NCBI GenBank assembly: GCA_964613455.1
Contig: CAZTGS010000001.1
Location: forward strand, 62,001-126,000
DNA length: 64,000 bases
Reading direction: 5' to 3'
Source: SCGC-AAA076-P13 sp964613455
GTDB lineage: Bacteria; Pseudomonadota; Gammaproteobacteria; Magnimaribacterales; D2472
Below, in pieces: positions 42,944-52,021 of the stretch. The position numbers and the translations under genes were made by a program. How positions within the stretch are numbered: the stretch's first letter is position 1; each line of letters starts with the position of its first letter. The notes beneath the pieces were generated by a model. The model was given only the letters and a program-made list of their open reading frames with translations, ran no database searches and was not told where the DNA came from.

Positions 42944-44157
42944 AGTCTTTTGGGTACTTCTAATGTTTTTTCAAATTTTGTATAAATTGGCATTAATAAG
43001 AAAAAGGCAAAATAAATAAAAGTACATATAACGCTCATTGTTTTTCTAACTTCTGTTACGCCAACTGTTCCAAGATATCCTAACGTGAGGAAACTAATAC
43101 CAAACAATGCTAAAGCTAGCTTGCTGTAGATGCCTTTGTATCTAATTGATGCAGCCTTGCTATTATCTAACCATGGAACAACAAATAATATTGCAACTGC
43201 TGAACCCATAACAATTAAACCGCCAAGCTTATCAGGAACAGCTCTTAACATTGCGTAGTAAGGAGAGTAATACCATACAGGTGCTATATGCTCTGGTGTA
43301 ACAAGTGGATTAGCTTCTTCAAAATTTGCCATTTCAATAAAATAGCCTCCTCCTTCAGGAAAGAAGAACATAATTATTGCAAAGACCGTCATGAAGACAC
43401 CAATACCTACTAGAGCGTTTAAAACTTTGTACGGAAAGAATGGAACACTATCTAATGGCACCCCGTCGTCGTCAAGAAATTCTTCAATATCTACACCTTC
43501 AGGATTTCCTGCTCCTACCTCATGCAAGGCTACAAGATGAAGGAATACTAATGCGATTAATACTAAAGGCAAAGCAACGACATGAAGAGCAAAAAATCTT
43601 GAGACTGTTATTCCTGAAATATAGTAATCACCCCTAACCCATAATTCTAAAGATTCTCCAATATATGGAATAGCTCCAAATAAAGAAATAATTACTTGCG
43701 CCCCCCAGTATGACATTTGTCCATAAGGAAGAACGTATCCAAGAAAGCCTTCAGCCATCATTGCTAAATATATTGCACATCCAAAAACCCAAACTAGTTC
43801 TTTTGGTTTTTGATAAGAGCCGTAAAGAAGTCCTCTAAACATATGAAGATAGACAACGGCAAAAAACATAGATGCACCAGTTGTATGCATGTATCTTATA
43901 ACCCAGCCATAATCAACATCTCTCATAATATATTCAACAGAAGAAAATGCTTCCTCTTCTGTATTTGAATAAGGCATTATTAACCATATTCCTGATATTA
44001 TTTGAATAATAAGCACTACGGATGCAAGAGCTCCAAAAAGGTACCAAAAATTGACTTTAGAAGGCACCGGGTGTTTTGATAAATGCCTTTCAAAAGTATT
44101 GACTATAGGAAGTCTACTATTAAACCATCCAAAAACTTTTCCTGCTATTTCACTCAT
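42940..44157 (-). CDS. petB: Cytochrome bc1 complex, cytochrome b
   Basis: 405 residues, eight or nine membrane helices. Heme ligands lie in RYMHTTGASMFFAVVYLHMF and SRFFALHVVALPLVLIALVFLH (named by their paired His residues). The Qo motif reads PVWY, the variant found in beta/gammaproteobacteria, instead of PEWY. It starts immediately after petA. Confidence 0.97.
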   Translation of the reverse strand: MSEIAGKVFGWFNSRLPIVNTFERHLSKHPVPSKVNFWYLFGALASVVLIIQIISGIWLIMPYSNTEEEAFSSVEYIMRDVDYGWVIRYMHTTGASMFFAVVYLHMFRGLLYGSYQKPKELVWVFGCAIYLAMMAEGFLGYVLPYGQMSYWGAQVIISLFGAIPYIGESLELWVRGDYYISGITVSRFFALHVVALPLVLIALVFLHLVALHEVGAGNPEGVDIEEFLDDDGVPLDSVPFFPYKVLNALVGIGVFMTVFAIIMFFFPEGGGYFIEMANFEEANPLVTPEHIAPVWYYSPYYAMLRAVPDKLGGLIVMGSAVAILFVVPWLDNSKAASIRYKGIYSKLALALFGISFLTLGYLGTVGVTEVRKTMSVICTFIYFAFFLLMPIYTKFEKTLEVPKRL

Positions 44158-44742
44158 TTAAGCCGATCCTCCATCTTCACCAATAGTTAATACACTTCCA
44201 ACAAAAAAATGTGGTGGTACTGGAAGGTTTGTTGGAGCAGGAACTCCTTTGAAAACTCTTCCTACCATATCAAACATAGAACCGTGACAAGGACAAAAAA
44301 ATCCTCCAGCCCAGGTTGCATCCCATGGCTTTGGTTCAACTTCCGGATGATATTTTGGTGAACAGCCAAGGTGAGTACAAACTCCAGCTACAACTGTATA
44401 TTCTTCACTCTTTGATCTAGTTGCATTCATGCCTCTGTATGGTTCATCAATATCTTCTGAATTAGGGTCAGCAAGTTTAGGCAGGGTTACTTCTAAGCTT
44501 TTTAAACTTTCTTTAGTATGTCTTATAATAAATACTGGTTGTTTGCGCCAAGCTACTTGAATTTGTTGTCCGTATTGCATTTTTGATACATCTAATTTTA
44601 CAGACGCGCCTGCAGCTTTAGCTCTAGCACTTGGATTCCATGCAGCGATAAATGGAGTTGCAGCAAAAGGTATTCCTGACAAGCTAACTGCGCTAGTTAA
44701 GCCTATAAGAACCTTTCTTCTTGTATTGTCTTTTTCTTGCAT
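44158..44742 (-). CDS. petA: Cytochrome bc1 complex, Rieske iron-sulfur protein
   Basis: 194 residues. A twin-arginine-like RRKVLIG start and one membrane helix anchor the protein. The [2Fe-2S] ligands are in CTHLGC and CPCHGS, near residues 120 and 155. It is the first gene of petA-petB-petC, which transfers electrons from ubiquinol to cytochrome c. A promoter-like sequence lies 45-50 nt upstream. Confidence 0.97.
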   Translation of the reverse strand: MQEKDNTRRKVLIGLTSAVSLSGIPFAATPFIAAWNPSARAKAAGASVKLDVSKMQYGQQIQVAWRKQPVFIIRHTKESLKSLEVTLPKLADPNSEDIDEPYRGMNATRSKSEEYTVVAGVCTHLGCSPKYHPEVEPKPWDATWAGGFFCPCHGSMFDMVGRVFKGVPAPTNLPVPPHFFVGSVLTIGEDGGSA

Positions 44743-44786
44743 TAGCCCTTTGTGTGCTTGTGTTTGTACTAATAAAAAACTAGCAG

Positions 44787-44795
44787 ATTATACCA
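44787..44795 (-). promoter_or_regulatory. Extended -10 promoter for petABC
   Basis: TGGTATAAT on the minus strand is a perfect extended -10 element, about 45 nt before the petA ATG, in the 82-bp gap after rpsI. The -35 region is only a T-run. AAGG stands before the petA ATG. Confidence 0.55.
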
Positions 44796-44824
44796 CTAAT
44801 TTTAGAGAAAAAATCTGAAAAAAA

Positions 44825-45217
44825 TTAACGTTTTGAAAACTGTTTGCTTTTCCTAGCCTTGACCAAACCAGGTTTCTTTCTTTCTACTTTTCTAGAATCT
44901 CTAGTAAGTAATCCAGCTTTTTTTAGTTGAGGTCTTAGTTCTTCATCAAATGAGATTAAAGCTCTTGAAATTCCATGCCTTATGGCGCCTGCTTGACCAA
45001 AACTTCCACCACCTTTAACTTTGATATTTATATCAAGCTTTCCTGTCAATTCTGTCATTTCAATTGGTTGCATGACCAGCATTTGTGCAACTTTTCTACC
45101 AAAATAAACATCTAACTTTTTATCATTAACACTGATATCTCCTTTTCCTGAAGATAGATAAACTCTAGCAGATGAAGTTTTTCTTCTACCAGTTGCGTAA
45201 TGAATTTCTGATGTCAT
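44825..45217 (-). CDS. rpsI: 30S ribosomal protein S9
   Basis: 130 residues from the ATG at 45217, starting MTSEIHYATGRRKTSSARVY and ending KARKSKQFSKR. That start overlaps the rplM stop as ATGA and gives exactly the E. coli length. An upstream ATG at 45232 would add five residues. GQAGAIRHGISRALISFD is the conserved core. Confidence 0.97.
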   Translation of the reverse strand: MTSEIHYATGRRKTSSARVYLSSGKGDISVNDKKLDVYFGRKVAQMLVMQPIEMTELTGKLDINIKVKGGGSFGQAGAIRHGISRALISFDEELRPQLKKAGLLTRDSRKVERKKPGLVKARKSKQFSKR

Positions 45218-45648
45218 ATTTTTGGATTCCATTCTATTGGTTGTTGTGATTCGTGTTCATGCTCAGGTCCACTAAAAACTTTAAGCTTTTTAATCATAGA
45301 TTTACCAAGCTTGTTTTTTGGTAACATACCTTTAACAGCTTCTTCTATAATTCTCTCAGGAAATCTTTCGTTCATTTCTCTGAAAGTTCTAGTTTTTAAT
45401 CCACCAGGATATAAGGAGTGAGTATAGTATTTTTTATCCTCAAACTTGGCTCCGGTTACCTTAATTTTTTCAGCATTAATAACAACAACATAATCACCGC
45501 CATCAGTATGGGGCGTGAAAGTCGGCTTATCTTTACCTCTGATTCTATCAGCTATTTTAGTTGCTACTCTGCCCAGAATCTTGTCTGAAGCATCGATAAC
45601 ATACCATTGTCTTTCGACATTTTCTTTTTTTAGTGAGAACGTTTTCAT
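45214..45648 (-). CDS. rplM: 50S ribosomal protein L13
   Basis: 144 residues from the ATG at 45648 (MKTFSLKKENVERQWYVID). Another ATG two codons upstream is possible, but the family begins MKTF. ILGRVATKIADRIRGK, YYTHSLYPGG and AVKGMLPKNKLGKSMIKKLKVF are conserved. It is coupled to rpsI. Confidence 0.97.
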   Translation of the reverse strand: MKTFSLKKENVERQWYVIDASDKILGRVATKIADRIRGKDKPTFTPHTDGGDYVVVINAEKIKVTGAKFEDKKYYTHSLYPGGLKTRTFREMNERFPERIIEEAVKGMLPKNKLGKSMIKKLKVFSGPEHEHESQQPIEWNPKI

Positions 45649-45671
45649 AATCATATTTTTGTAAGATGCGA

Positions 45672-45700
45672 ATATTAATGTTTAGAGCCAAAATTAGCAA
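45672..45700 (-). promoter_or_regulatory. Predicted rplM-rpsI promoter
   Basis: Minus-strand -35 TTGCTA (45695-45700) and -10 TAATAT (45672-45677) with a 17-nt spacer, 24 nt before the rplM ATG. Each box matches four of six consensus bases. It is the only gap before this pair. Confidence 0.45.
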
Positions 45701-45723
45701 TATTAAAGTGCATTATTTTTTAA

Positions 45724-46767
45724 TTATCTGCCTTCTAAATACTCCATGGTTTGCATTTCATTTAGTCTGCTTAAGCATCTATCCCATAAAATCTGCAGTT
45801 TATTTCCAGAATATAAGTTGCCTGAGTTTAAATCACCCATAAAAAATTTTACCTTTGTATGTTCTCTATAACAAATATCTATAAACGAAATAAACCTTCT
45901 TATAATATCTGCATTATTTTCATCGCATTTAATAAAGTCATTTACAAAAATCCAGTCTTTGTCTTTACAAATTTCCATGAAATCTTTTACGCCAGTAGCT
46001 TTAGAAAAAAAATCTTTATAAGAAATCCATAGAAACTTTTCAGAGTATGCTTTACAAGGAAACTCCCTAGAGTTTATTGATAATAATTTATCCTTGAAAA
46101 TTATTTGATCAAAACTGGTTTCAATGAAGTCTAAAATATCCTTATCATCAGAGATTTTATCAGAAGCTACATTTGCAAATTTATGGATATTTCTTGTTCT
46201 ATAATCTATCGAACCTTTTAACTCATATATGTGTAGGTTATTTTTTATAGTTTCCATAGAATCCATAAATTTTTTCCTTTGAAGTCCGTCTTTATATAAA
46301 TTATCAGGATGAGCATTAGATGTTAAAAACATTATTACTCCAGATTTGATTAACTGATTCAAAAGATTTCCAATAATCATCGCATCAGCCACATCCTCAA
46401 CCTGAAATTCATCAATAAAAATAATTTTATAATTTTTATTTAGTGTCTTAGCTATATAATTTAAGGGATTCTTTTTACCAGAAAGCTTAGATAACTCTTT
46501 ATGAATATCTTGCATAAAATCAATATAATGAAAAATACCCTTGCTTCTTTTGATAGTTTCTAAAAATTTTTTAGCAATGAGAGTCTTACCTCTCCCAACA
46601 TCTCCCCATACATAAAAACCCTTTGTTTCACTTTTGTTCTTTTTGAGGTTTTCTAAAAAATTAGATTCTTTTGGAAAGAAATTTAATAAATTGTTAATTA
46701 ACTCAGTCTGAGCTAAATCAAGCTCTATTCCTTGGTTTTTTAGATCATCGGTGATATTTTGAATCAT
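45724..46767 (-). CDS. zapE: Cell division ATPase ZapE (AFG1-like)
   Basis: 347 residues. Walker A is GDVGRGKT, in the phrase FYVWGDVGRGKTLIAKKF; then HYIDFMQDIHKEL, IIFIDEFQVEDVADAMI, FLTSNAHPDNLYKDGLQR and a C-terminal CLSRLNEMQTMEYL. ZapE acts at the Z ring under stress. It starts 6 bp from the divergent degS-like gene, so at least one promoter must lie in the other gene. Confidence 0.95.
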   Translation of the reverse strand: MIQNITDDLKNQGIELDLAQTELINNLLNFFPKESNFLENLKKNKSETKGFYVWGDVGRGKTLIAKKFLETIKRSKGIFHYIDFMQDIHKELSKLSGKKNPLNYIAKTLNKNYKIIFIDEFQVEDVADAMIIGNLLNQLIKSGVIMFLTSNAHPDNLYKDGLQRKKFMDSMETIKNNLHIYELKGSIDYRTRNIHKFANVASDKISDDKDILDFIETSFDQIIFKDKLLSINSREFPCKAYSEKFLWISYKDFFSKATGVKDFMEICKDKDWIFVNDFIKCDENNADIIRRFISFIDICYREHTKVKFFMGDLNSGNLYSGNKLQILWDRCLSRLNEMQTMEYLEGR

Positions 46768-46773
46768 TAATAT

Positions 46774-47769
46774 ATGAAAATTTTACAAGCCACCAAAATA
46801 AACTATTTATTAGTAATTTCAATAACTATATTTTTAACATGGTTTTATATTAACAATGATAGCAATAAATTTGTCTCTGCATCAGAAAAATCCATCTCTT
46901 CCGTAGTAACAATATATTCCTTCAAAAAAAATAGTTCCTATTCTAAAAATCTAAGCGAAATAGGGTCTGGTGTAATTTTTTCAAAGGATGGCTATATAGT
47001 TACAAATTTTCATATTATTTCTGGGTCTCAGAATATAAAAGCGAGACTTAGCAGCGGCCAAGAATATAATGCAACGGTTATAGGTTTTGATATAAATGCT
47101 GATATTGCTGTTCTGAAAATTATATCGGAAGAAGTTCTTATACCTATTAATATTGCTGATAGTTCAAATTTAAAAACTGGTGATAGTGTTTTGGCTATTG
47201 GTAATCCTTATGGTATTGGTATCTCAGTTTCTGCAGGAATTATTAGCGCAACTGGAAGAGATTATGGAAATCCATATTTAGAATTAATTCAAACAGATGC
47301 AGCAATCAATCCAGGAAATTCTGGTGGGGCATTAATCAATGAAAATGGTAACTTAATAGGAATTAATACAAAAATATTTTCAAAAACTGGTGCATATCAG
47401 GGCTTAGGTTTCGCCATACCCTCAAATGTAGTTGTTCAGATTGCTTCTGAACTAATTAAATATGGAAAAATTAGAACAATGTGGATTGGTAATTTCAGAG
47501 TTACTGGTATTAGATTAAATTTAAATAATCAACTTATCAATGGTCTGCGAATAGTTGAAATTGATAGTGTTGGGCCCTTATTTGAAGAAGGTGTTAGAGC
47601 TAATGACATTATTATTGAGATTAATCAAGAGGAGAGTTCATGGAATAATCTTACTAAATCTTTAAGATTTGCTTCACTTGGTGATGATATTAAACTAAAA
47701 CTATTTACAACTGACAAAGAGTTTAAAGTTGTTGAAATTACTTCAGATCAAATAGAAAAAGTTAACTAG
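46774..47769 (+). CDS. degS: DegS-like periplasmic serine protease
   Basis: 331 residues: one membrane anchor (about 10-27), a trypsin-like domain with His in TNFHIISG, Asp in NADIAVLKI and Ser in NPGNSGGALIN, and one PDZ domain (about 245-330). One PDZ and an anchor fit DegS/AlgW, which cuts RseA to release sigma-E, rather than DegP/DegQ with two PDZ domains. It ends 8 nt into murA. Confidence 0.92.
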   Translation: MKILQATKINYLLVISITIFLTWFYINNDSNKFVSASEKSISSVVTIYSFKKNSSYSKNLSEIGSGVIFSKDGYIVTNFHIISGSQNIKARLSSGQEYNATVIGFDINADIAVLKIISEEVLIPINIADSSNLKTGDSVLAIGNPYGIGISVSAGIISATGRDYGNPYLELIQTDAAINPGNSGGALINENGNLIGINTKIFSKTGAYQGLGFAIPSNVVVQIASELIKYGKIRTMWIGNFRVTGIRLNLNNQLINGLRIVEIDSVGPLFEEGVRANDIIIEINQEESSWNNLTKSLRFASLGDDIKLKLFTTDKEFKVVEITSDQIEKVN

Positions 47770-49021
47770 GCAAACGGATAATATTAGCCCCTAAATAATT
47801 TAGTTTCTCTTCAATTCTTTCATAGCCCCTATCTATATGATAAATCCTATCTACTATCGTTTGACCCTCTGCACATAGACCTGCCAGAATAAGACTTGCA
47901 GATGCCCTCAAGTCTGTTGCCATAACTTCTGCACCATAAATCTTATCAACACCCTTTACTATTGCCTGATTACCATTGATATTAATATCACAACCCATCC
48001 TGTTGAGCTCCTGTATATGCATAAATCGATTTTCAAAAACTGTTTCATATATATTTGAGGTGCCTTCAGCTATTGCATTTATAACTGAAAATTGAGCTTG
48101 CATATCAGTTGGGAACTCAGGAAATGGAGCTGTAGTAATATCAACTGGCTTTGGTTTATCTCTTTTCATGGATAACGAAATAGAATTTTCGTCAAATTTG
48201 ATTTCTGCACCTGTTTCTTCGAGCTTTTGGAGTACTTTTCTTAATCTATCGGGATTAATTCCATTAATTAAAACCTCTCCTCTTGTTACTGCAGCTGCTA
48301 CCAAGTATGTTCCAGCTTCAATTCTATCTGCAGGAATACTGAAAGTTGCTCCATTCAAAGCAGACACTCCTTCAATAACTATTTCATCAGTTCCAGCTCC
48401 TGTAATTTTTGCACCCATTTCATTTAAAAGTTCTGCTAGATCTTCAATTTCTGGTTCTTTTGCTACATTCGTTAAATAAGTGGTTCCTTTTGCCAGACAT
48501 GCCGCCATCATTATATTTTCTGTCCCTGTAACAGTTACTCCATCAAATTTTATTTTTGCTCCCACAAGTTCAGTGGCAGTTGCTTCTATGTAACCACTTT
48601 TAAGTTCTATTTTTGCACCAAGTTGTTCTAGAGCATCTAAATGGAAATTTACTGGTCTTGAGCCAATGGCGCAACCACCAGGAAGTGCAATCCTTGCTTT
48701 TCCATATTTTGCAACAAGAGGTCCAAGTACAAGAATCGATGCTCTCATAGTTTTTACTAACTCATATCTAGCTTCGGTATCTTTCAATTTATTGGAAGAA
48801 ATAGTGAAATCCATATTTTCATTTAAAAGTATTTCAGCGCCCATAGATCCAAGTAACTCAAACATTGTAGTAATATCTTGAAGATAAGGAAGATTTTTTA
48901 AAACTACGCTATCGTTGCAAAGAATCGTTGCAGCAATCATAGGCAATGCTGCATTTTTTGCTCCAGAACAAGTTATAGTTCCACTTAAAGAATTGCCACC
49001 ATTTATTAAAAGTTTCTCCAT
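47762..49021 (-). CDS. murA: UDP-GlcNAc 1-carboxyvinyltransferase MurA
   Basis: First committed step of peptidoglycan synthesis, 419 residues. The catalytic, fosfomycin-target cysteine is in LPGGCAIGSRPVN; GAKNAALPMIAATIL, FPTDMQAQFSVINA and ATDLRASASLILAGL are conserved. It lies 2 nt after ibaG, as in E. coli. Confidence 0.99.
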   Translation of the reverse strand: MEKLLINGGNSLSGTITCSGAKNAALPMIAATILCNDSVVLKNLPYLQDITTMFELLGSMGAEILLNENMDFTISSNKLKDTEARYELVKTMRASILVLGPLVAKYGKARIALPGGCAIGSRPVNFHLDALEQLGAKIELKSGYIEATATELVGAKIKFDGVTVTGTENIMMAACLAKGTTYLTNVAKEPEIEDLAELLNEMGAKITGAGTDEIVIEGVSALNGATFSIPADRIEAGTYLVAAAVTRGEVLINGINPDRLRKVLQKLEETGAEIKFDENSISLSMKRDKPKPVDITTAPFPEFPTDMQAQFSVINAIAEGTSNIYETVFENRFMHIQELNRMGCDININGNQAIVKGVDKIYGAEVMATDLRASASLILAGLCAEGQTIVDRIYHIDRGYERIEEKLNYLGANIIRLPS

Positions 49022-49023
49022 TA

Positions 49024-49242
49024 TTATCCTATTCTGGTTTCAATGCTTAGAGCATGAAGTACTCCTGATTCAAATTTATCTTTTAAAGGATTGAGTACTT
49101 TTTTATGTTGGTTTATTAATGACAAGCCTTGAAATGATGCTGATGAAACAATTAGTTTTAAATTGCATGAGTCACCACCAAATGAACACTCTGCATCTGG
49201 AATTTCTTTAATAATGATTTCCGTTAATAGATCCCTATCCAC
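49024..49242 (-). CDS. ibaG: BolA-family protein IbaG
   Basis: 72 residues with the BolA core: an acidic start, DAECSFGGDSCNLKLIVSSASFQGLSLINQHKKV, and a C-terminal HALSIETRI. The BolA/IbaG helix-turn-helix-like fold usually works with a monothiol glutaredoxin in iron sensing. It sits between mlaC and murA as in E. coli and overlaps mlaC by 8 nt. Confidence 0.93.
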   Translation of the reverse strand: MDRDLLTEIIIKEIPDAECSFGGDSCNLKLIVSSASFQGLSLINQHKKVLNPLKDKFESGVLHALSIETRIG

Positions 49243-49867
49243 TTATGCCTGCATCCCCAGCATCAGAAACCCAGCCTTTTAGAGTTAATTCTATATCACC
49301 ATTATTTTTACTTGCTAATGCTTGAAACTGATTCCTGAAAGTTAAGCCAAGATTCACACCATTTACAATAATATTCACTATCATCCATTCGTTATTCTTA
49401 TTTTTTCTTAATTTATAAGATATTGGGTATTTGCTACTACCGGTATTAAGAATTTGCTTAACTTCTGAATTTTTTGAGGTAAGCAACTCAGGACTATCAA
49501 GAAAAATAGTTTCAATTGCTTGATTTTCCCATTGAGCAAGAGTCTCGGCATATGTATCCAATAAGGAATCCTTAAAAATATTAACAAAATCTTTTCTTTG
49601 CTCTGTTGAGGATGCGGAATAATATTTTTTACCCATGACAGTTGCCGCAACTAAGCGAAAATTGATCATAGGTTCGAATATTTCCTTGATTTTATTTTCA
49701 TAAGCATCTCTGTCTTCAGTAAATAAATTTTTATTTTCAATAAGAACTTGCACCATTTTTTGTGCATTTTTATCAATGAATATATGAGGATCTTCTTCAG
49801 AAGAAATCAATGGTGACCCCAACAGTAATAAAACTGATAAAAAATAATTTTTGTGAAGCGCTAACAT
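49235..49867 (-). CDS. mlaC: Phospholipid-binding periplasmic protein MlaC
   Basis: 210 residues: a signal peptide (about 1-22) and an MlaC/Ttg2D domain with INFRLVAATVMGKKYYSASS, DTYAETLAQW and WMIVNIIVNGVNLGLTFRNQF. MlaC carries phospholipid between the MlaA complex in the outer membrane and MlaFEDB in the inner membrane. Here no mlaD, mlaE, mlaF or mlaB adjoins it; the next gene is the divergent kdsD, 45 bp away. Confidence 0.93.
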   Translation of the reverse strand: MLALHKNYFLSVLLLLGSPLISSEEDPHIFIDKNAQKMVQVLIENKNLFTEDRDAYENKIKEIFEPMINFRLVAATVMGKKYYSASSTEQRKDFVNIFKDSLLDTYAETLAQWENQAIETIFLDSPELLTSKNSEVKQILNTGSSKYPISYKLRKNKNNEWMIVNIIVNGVNLGLTFRNQFQALASKNNGDIELTLKGWVSDAGDAGISG

Positions 49868-49873
49868 TGTTCT

Positions 49874-49882
49874 ATTATAGCA
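49874..49882 (-). promoter_or_regulatory. Extended -10 promoter of mlaC
   Basis: TGCTATAAT on the minus strand ends 6 nt before the mlaC ATG. A start point at normal distance would coincide with the ATG, so the mlaC message would be leaderless. No Shine-Dalgarno is visible. Confidence 0.5.
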
Positions 49883-49912
49883 TTTAGATGATAATTAAAA
49901 GTCAGTAAACAT

Positions 49913-50875
49913 ATGAAAAAATTTAACTATATAGGCTCTGCAAAACGAACATTTAAAGTAGAAGCAGATGCTATAAAGGGTTTATCAAACCAATTAAATA
50001 ATAGCTTTTCACAATTATGTGATGCTGCCAGATTTAATGATGGCAAATTTATTATTATGGGTGTTGGTAAATCAGGACATATAGGTCAAAAAATATCTGC
50101 GACTTTATCTAGTACTGGGACTGGTTCAATATTCATTCATCCAACTGAAGCTGCTCATGGTGATATGGGCCTAATTGAAAAAAATGACATTATTTTTTTG
50201 ATTTCGAATTCTGGTGAAACCGACGAAATTATTAATATACTACCATCACTCAAAAGGCTTTCTTATAAAGTGGTTTCTTTGACAAGTAAGAGAAGTTCAA
50301 CAATTGCTAAATCTTCAGATATTTCAGTGGTCATAACTGCAAAAGAGGCATGTCCATTAGACCTAGCTCCAACATCATCTACAACTGCAGCTTTAGCATT
50401 TGGGGATGCTCTTGCAATTGCCTTACTCGAGTCTAAAGGTTTTACCAGAAACGATTTTGCTAGCTCACATCCAGCAGGAAAACTAGGAAAGAAACTAATC
50501 ACACAGGTTCAACATATTATGCATAAGGGTAAAGAAGTGCCTTGCGTTGAGTCAACCACATTACTATCAAAAGCTCTAATAGAAATTACAGATAAAGGAC
50601 TTGGCATTACTCTTGTTAAAAATAAATCTAAAATTATTGGTATATTTACCGATGGTGATCTCAGGAGATGTTTGAACGAACAAGTTGATATTAACTCAAC
50701 AAAAATTAAAGATGTTATGACTAAAAAGTTTATAACTATTGAGTCTGAAACCTTAGCAATTGAAGCAGCTGAACTAATGGAAAAAAATAAGATATTTACC
50801 CTTGTTGTTATGCAAGGTTCAAAAAATGTGGGCGTTTTATCAATGCATGACTTAATTCAAGCTAGGATTCTTTAA
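49913..50875 (+). CDS. kdsD: Arabinose-5-phosphate isomerase KdsD
   Basis: 320 residues: a SIS domain (about 35-170) with GVGKSGHIGQKISATLSSTG, HPTEAAHGDMGLI and SNSGETDEI, then two CBS domains (about 205-320) with GIFTDGDLRRCL. It converts ribulose-5-phosphate to arabinose-5-phosphate, the substrate of KdsA (17297-18136). kdsC, which normally follows, is missing. Confidence 0.97.
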   Translation: MKKFNYIGSAKRTFKVEADAIKGLSNQLNNSFSQLCDAARFNDGKFIIMGVGKSGHIGQKISATLSSTGTGSIFIHPTEAAHGDMGLIEKNDIIFLISNSGETDEIINILPSLKRLSYKVVSLTSKRSSTIAKSSDISVVITAKEACPLDLAPTSSTTAALAFGDALAIALLESKGFTRNDFASSHPAGKLGKKLITQVQHIMHKGKEVPCVESTTLLSKALIEITDKGLGITLVKNKSKIIGIFTDGDLRRCLNEQVDINSTKIKDVMTKKFITIESETLAIEAAELMEKNKIFTLVVMQGSKNVGVLSMHDLIQARIL

Positions 50876-51289
50876 TTGTTTAGAAATAATATTCCTTTTT
50901 TTATACTAGCCCTAGGCCTCAATCTAAATGCTGAGATATCAATAAATAATCTTATAATTACTTCAGAATATGTTGAAATTAGTAAAGATCGTAATCAAGT
51001 TATCTTTCAAGACAAAGTTAAAATTGATTCAGGTACACTTGTAATTACTGCTGATGAAGCTTTATATGATGGCAGGAAAAAAATAATTACAGTCAAAGGC
51101 AACCCATCACTTATTGATTCTTTATTAAAAGATCTAAGTTTTAGTGGAGAGGCTTCTAAAATAATTTTCTTTGCTAATAACAAAGTTCAGTTAGTTGGCA
51201 AAGCCAGTATGATTTATGACGATATAAACATTTCATCAAATGCTATAACCTTTAATCCTCAAAATGGTAGTATTTCATCCAATGATTAA
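50876..51289 (+). CDS. lptA: LptA-like periplasmic LPS transport protein
   Basis: 137 residues from a TTG start placed directly after the kdsD stop. A signal peptide (about 1-19, ending LNLNA) precedes an OstA/LptA-type beta-jellyroll with VIFQDKVKIDSGTLVITADEALYD and QLVGKASMIYDD. LptA bridges the inner and outer membrane for LPS. It is about 50 residues shorter than E. coli LptA. lptC, which usually precedes it, is absent, so this protein could carry some LptC features. Confidence 0.85.
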   Translation: MFRNNIPFFILALGLNLNAEISINNLIITSEYVEISKDRNQVIFQDKVKIDSGTLVITADEALYDGRKKIITVKGNPSLIDSLLKDLSFSGEASKIIFFANNKVQLVGKASMIYDDINISSNAITFNPQNGSISSND

Positions 51290-51302
51290 TTCTTTATAAA
51301 AA

Positions 51303-52016
51303 ATGCTTGTTTTAAGAAATGTGAAAAAATCTATCAAAGACAAAGTTATTGTCGATGATATTAGCTTTAGTATTCTTCCAGGTACTATTAATGGCTTGCT
51401 TGGCCCAAATGGTGCAGGCAAAACTACTACTTTCTATTTAATTGCAGGGTTGATAAAAAGTGATGATGGCGAAATATTATTTTCTGGAAATGATATTTCA
51501 AGCATGCCAATGCATAAAAGATCGAAATTAGGTATTAAATATCTTCCGCAAGAGCCTTCTATTTTTCAAAATTTATCTGTATATGAAAATCTCCTAGGAT
51601 TAGCAGAAATTTCTTTTGATACTAAAGATGAAATAAAAAGTTTTATAGACCAATCGATAGAAGAGTTTAAACTTTCAAAAATATTAAATTTAAAAGGTAG
51701 GCAGCTTTCTGGAGGTCAAAGAAGAAAAGTGGAAATTGCAAGAACTCTTGCAGCCGAGCCGAAAGTAATTCTTTTAGATGAACCATTCGCTGGTATAGAT
51801 CCAATTGCAATTGATGAGATAAAGAACGTTTTGATATCCTTAAAAAATAAAGATATTGGTGTTTTGATTACAGATCATAATGTAAGAGAAGCTCTTGAAA
51901 TATGTGATCAAGCTATTGTCATTAACAATGGGGGTATTATTGCTCATGGTCCAAAAGATGTACTTATTACTAATGAACTTGTTAAAAAAGTTTATCTAGG
52001 AAACATGTATAGCTAA
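51303..52016 (+). CDS. lptB: LPS export ATPase LptB
   Basis: 237-residue ABC ATPase: Walker A GPNGAGKTT, Q-loop YLPQEPSIF, signature LSGGQRRKVEIAR, Walker B VILLDEPFAGIDP and H-loop ITDHN. It drives LPS extraction with LptFG (not in the window). It sits in the usual lptA-lptB-rpoN order. Confidence 0.97.
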   Translation: MLVLRNVKKSIKDKVIVDDISFSILPGTINGLLGPNGAGKTTTFYLIAGLIKSDDGEILFSGNDISSMPMHKRSKLGIKYLPQEPSIFQNLSVYENLLGLAEISFDTKDEIKSFIDQSIEEFKLSKILNLKGRQLSGGQRRKVEIARTLAAEPKVILLDEPFAGIDPIAIDEIKNVLISLKNKDIGVLITDHNVREALEICDQAIVINNGGIIAHGPKDVLITNELVKKVYLGNMYS

Positions 52017-52021
52017 ATGAT

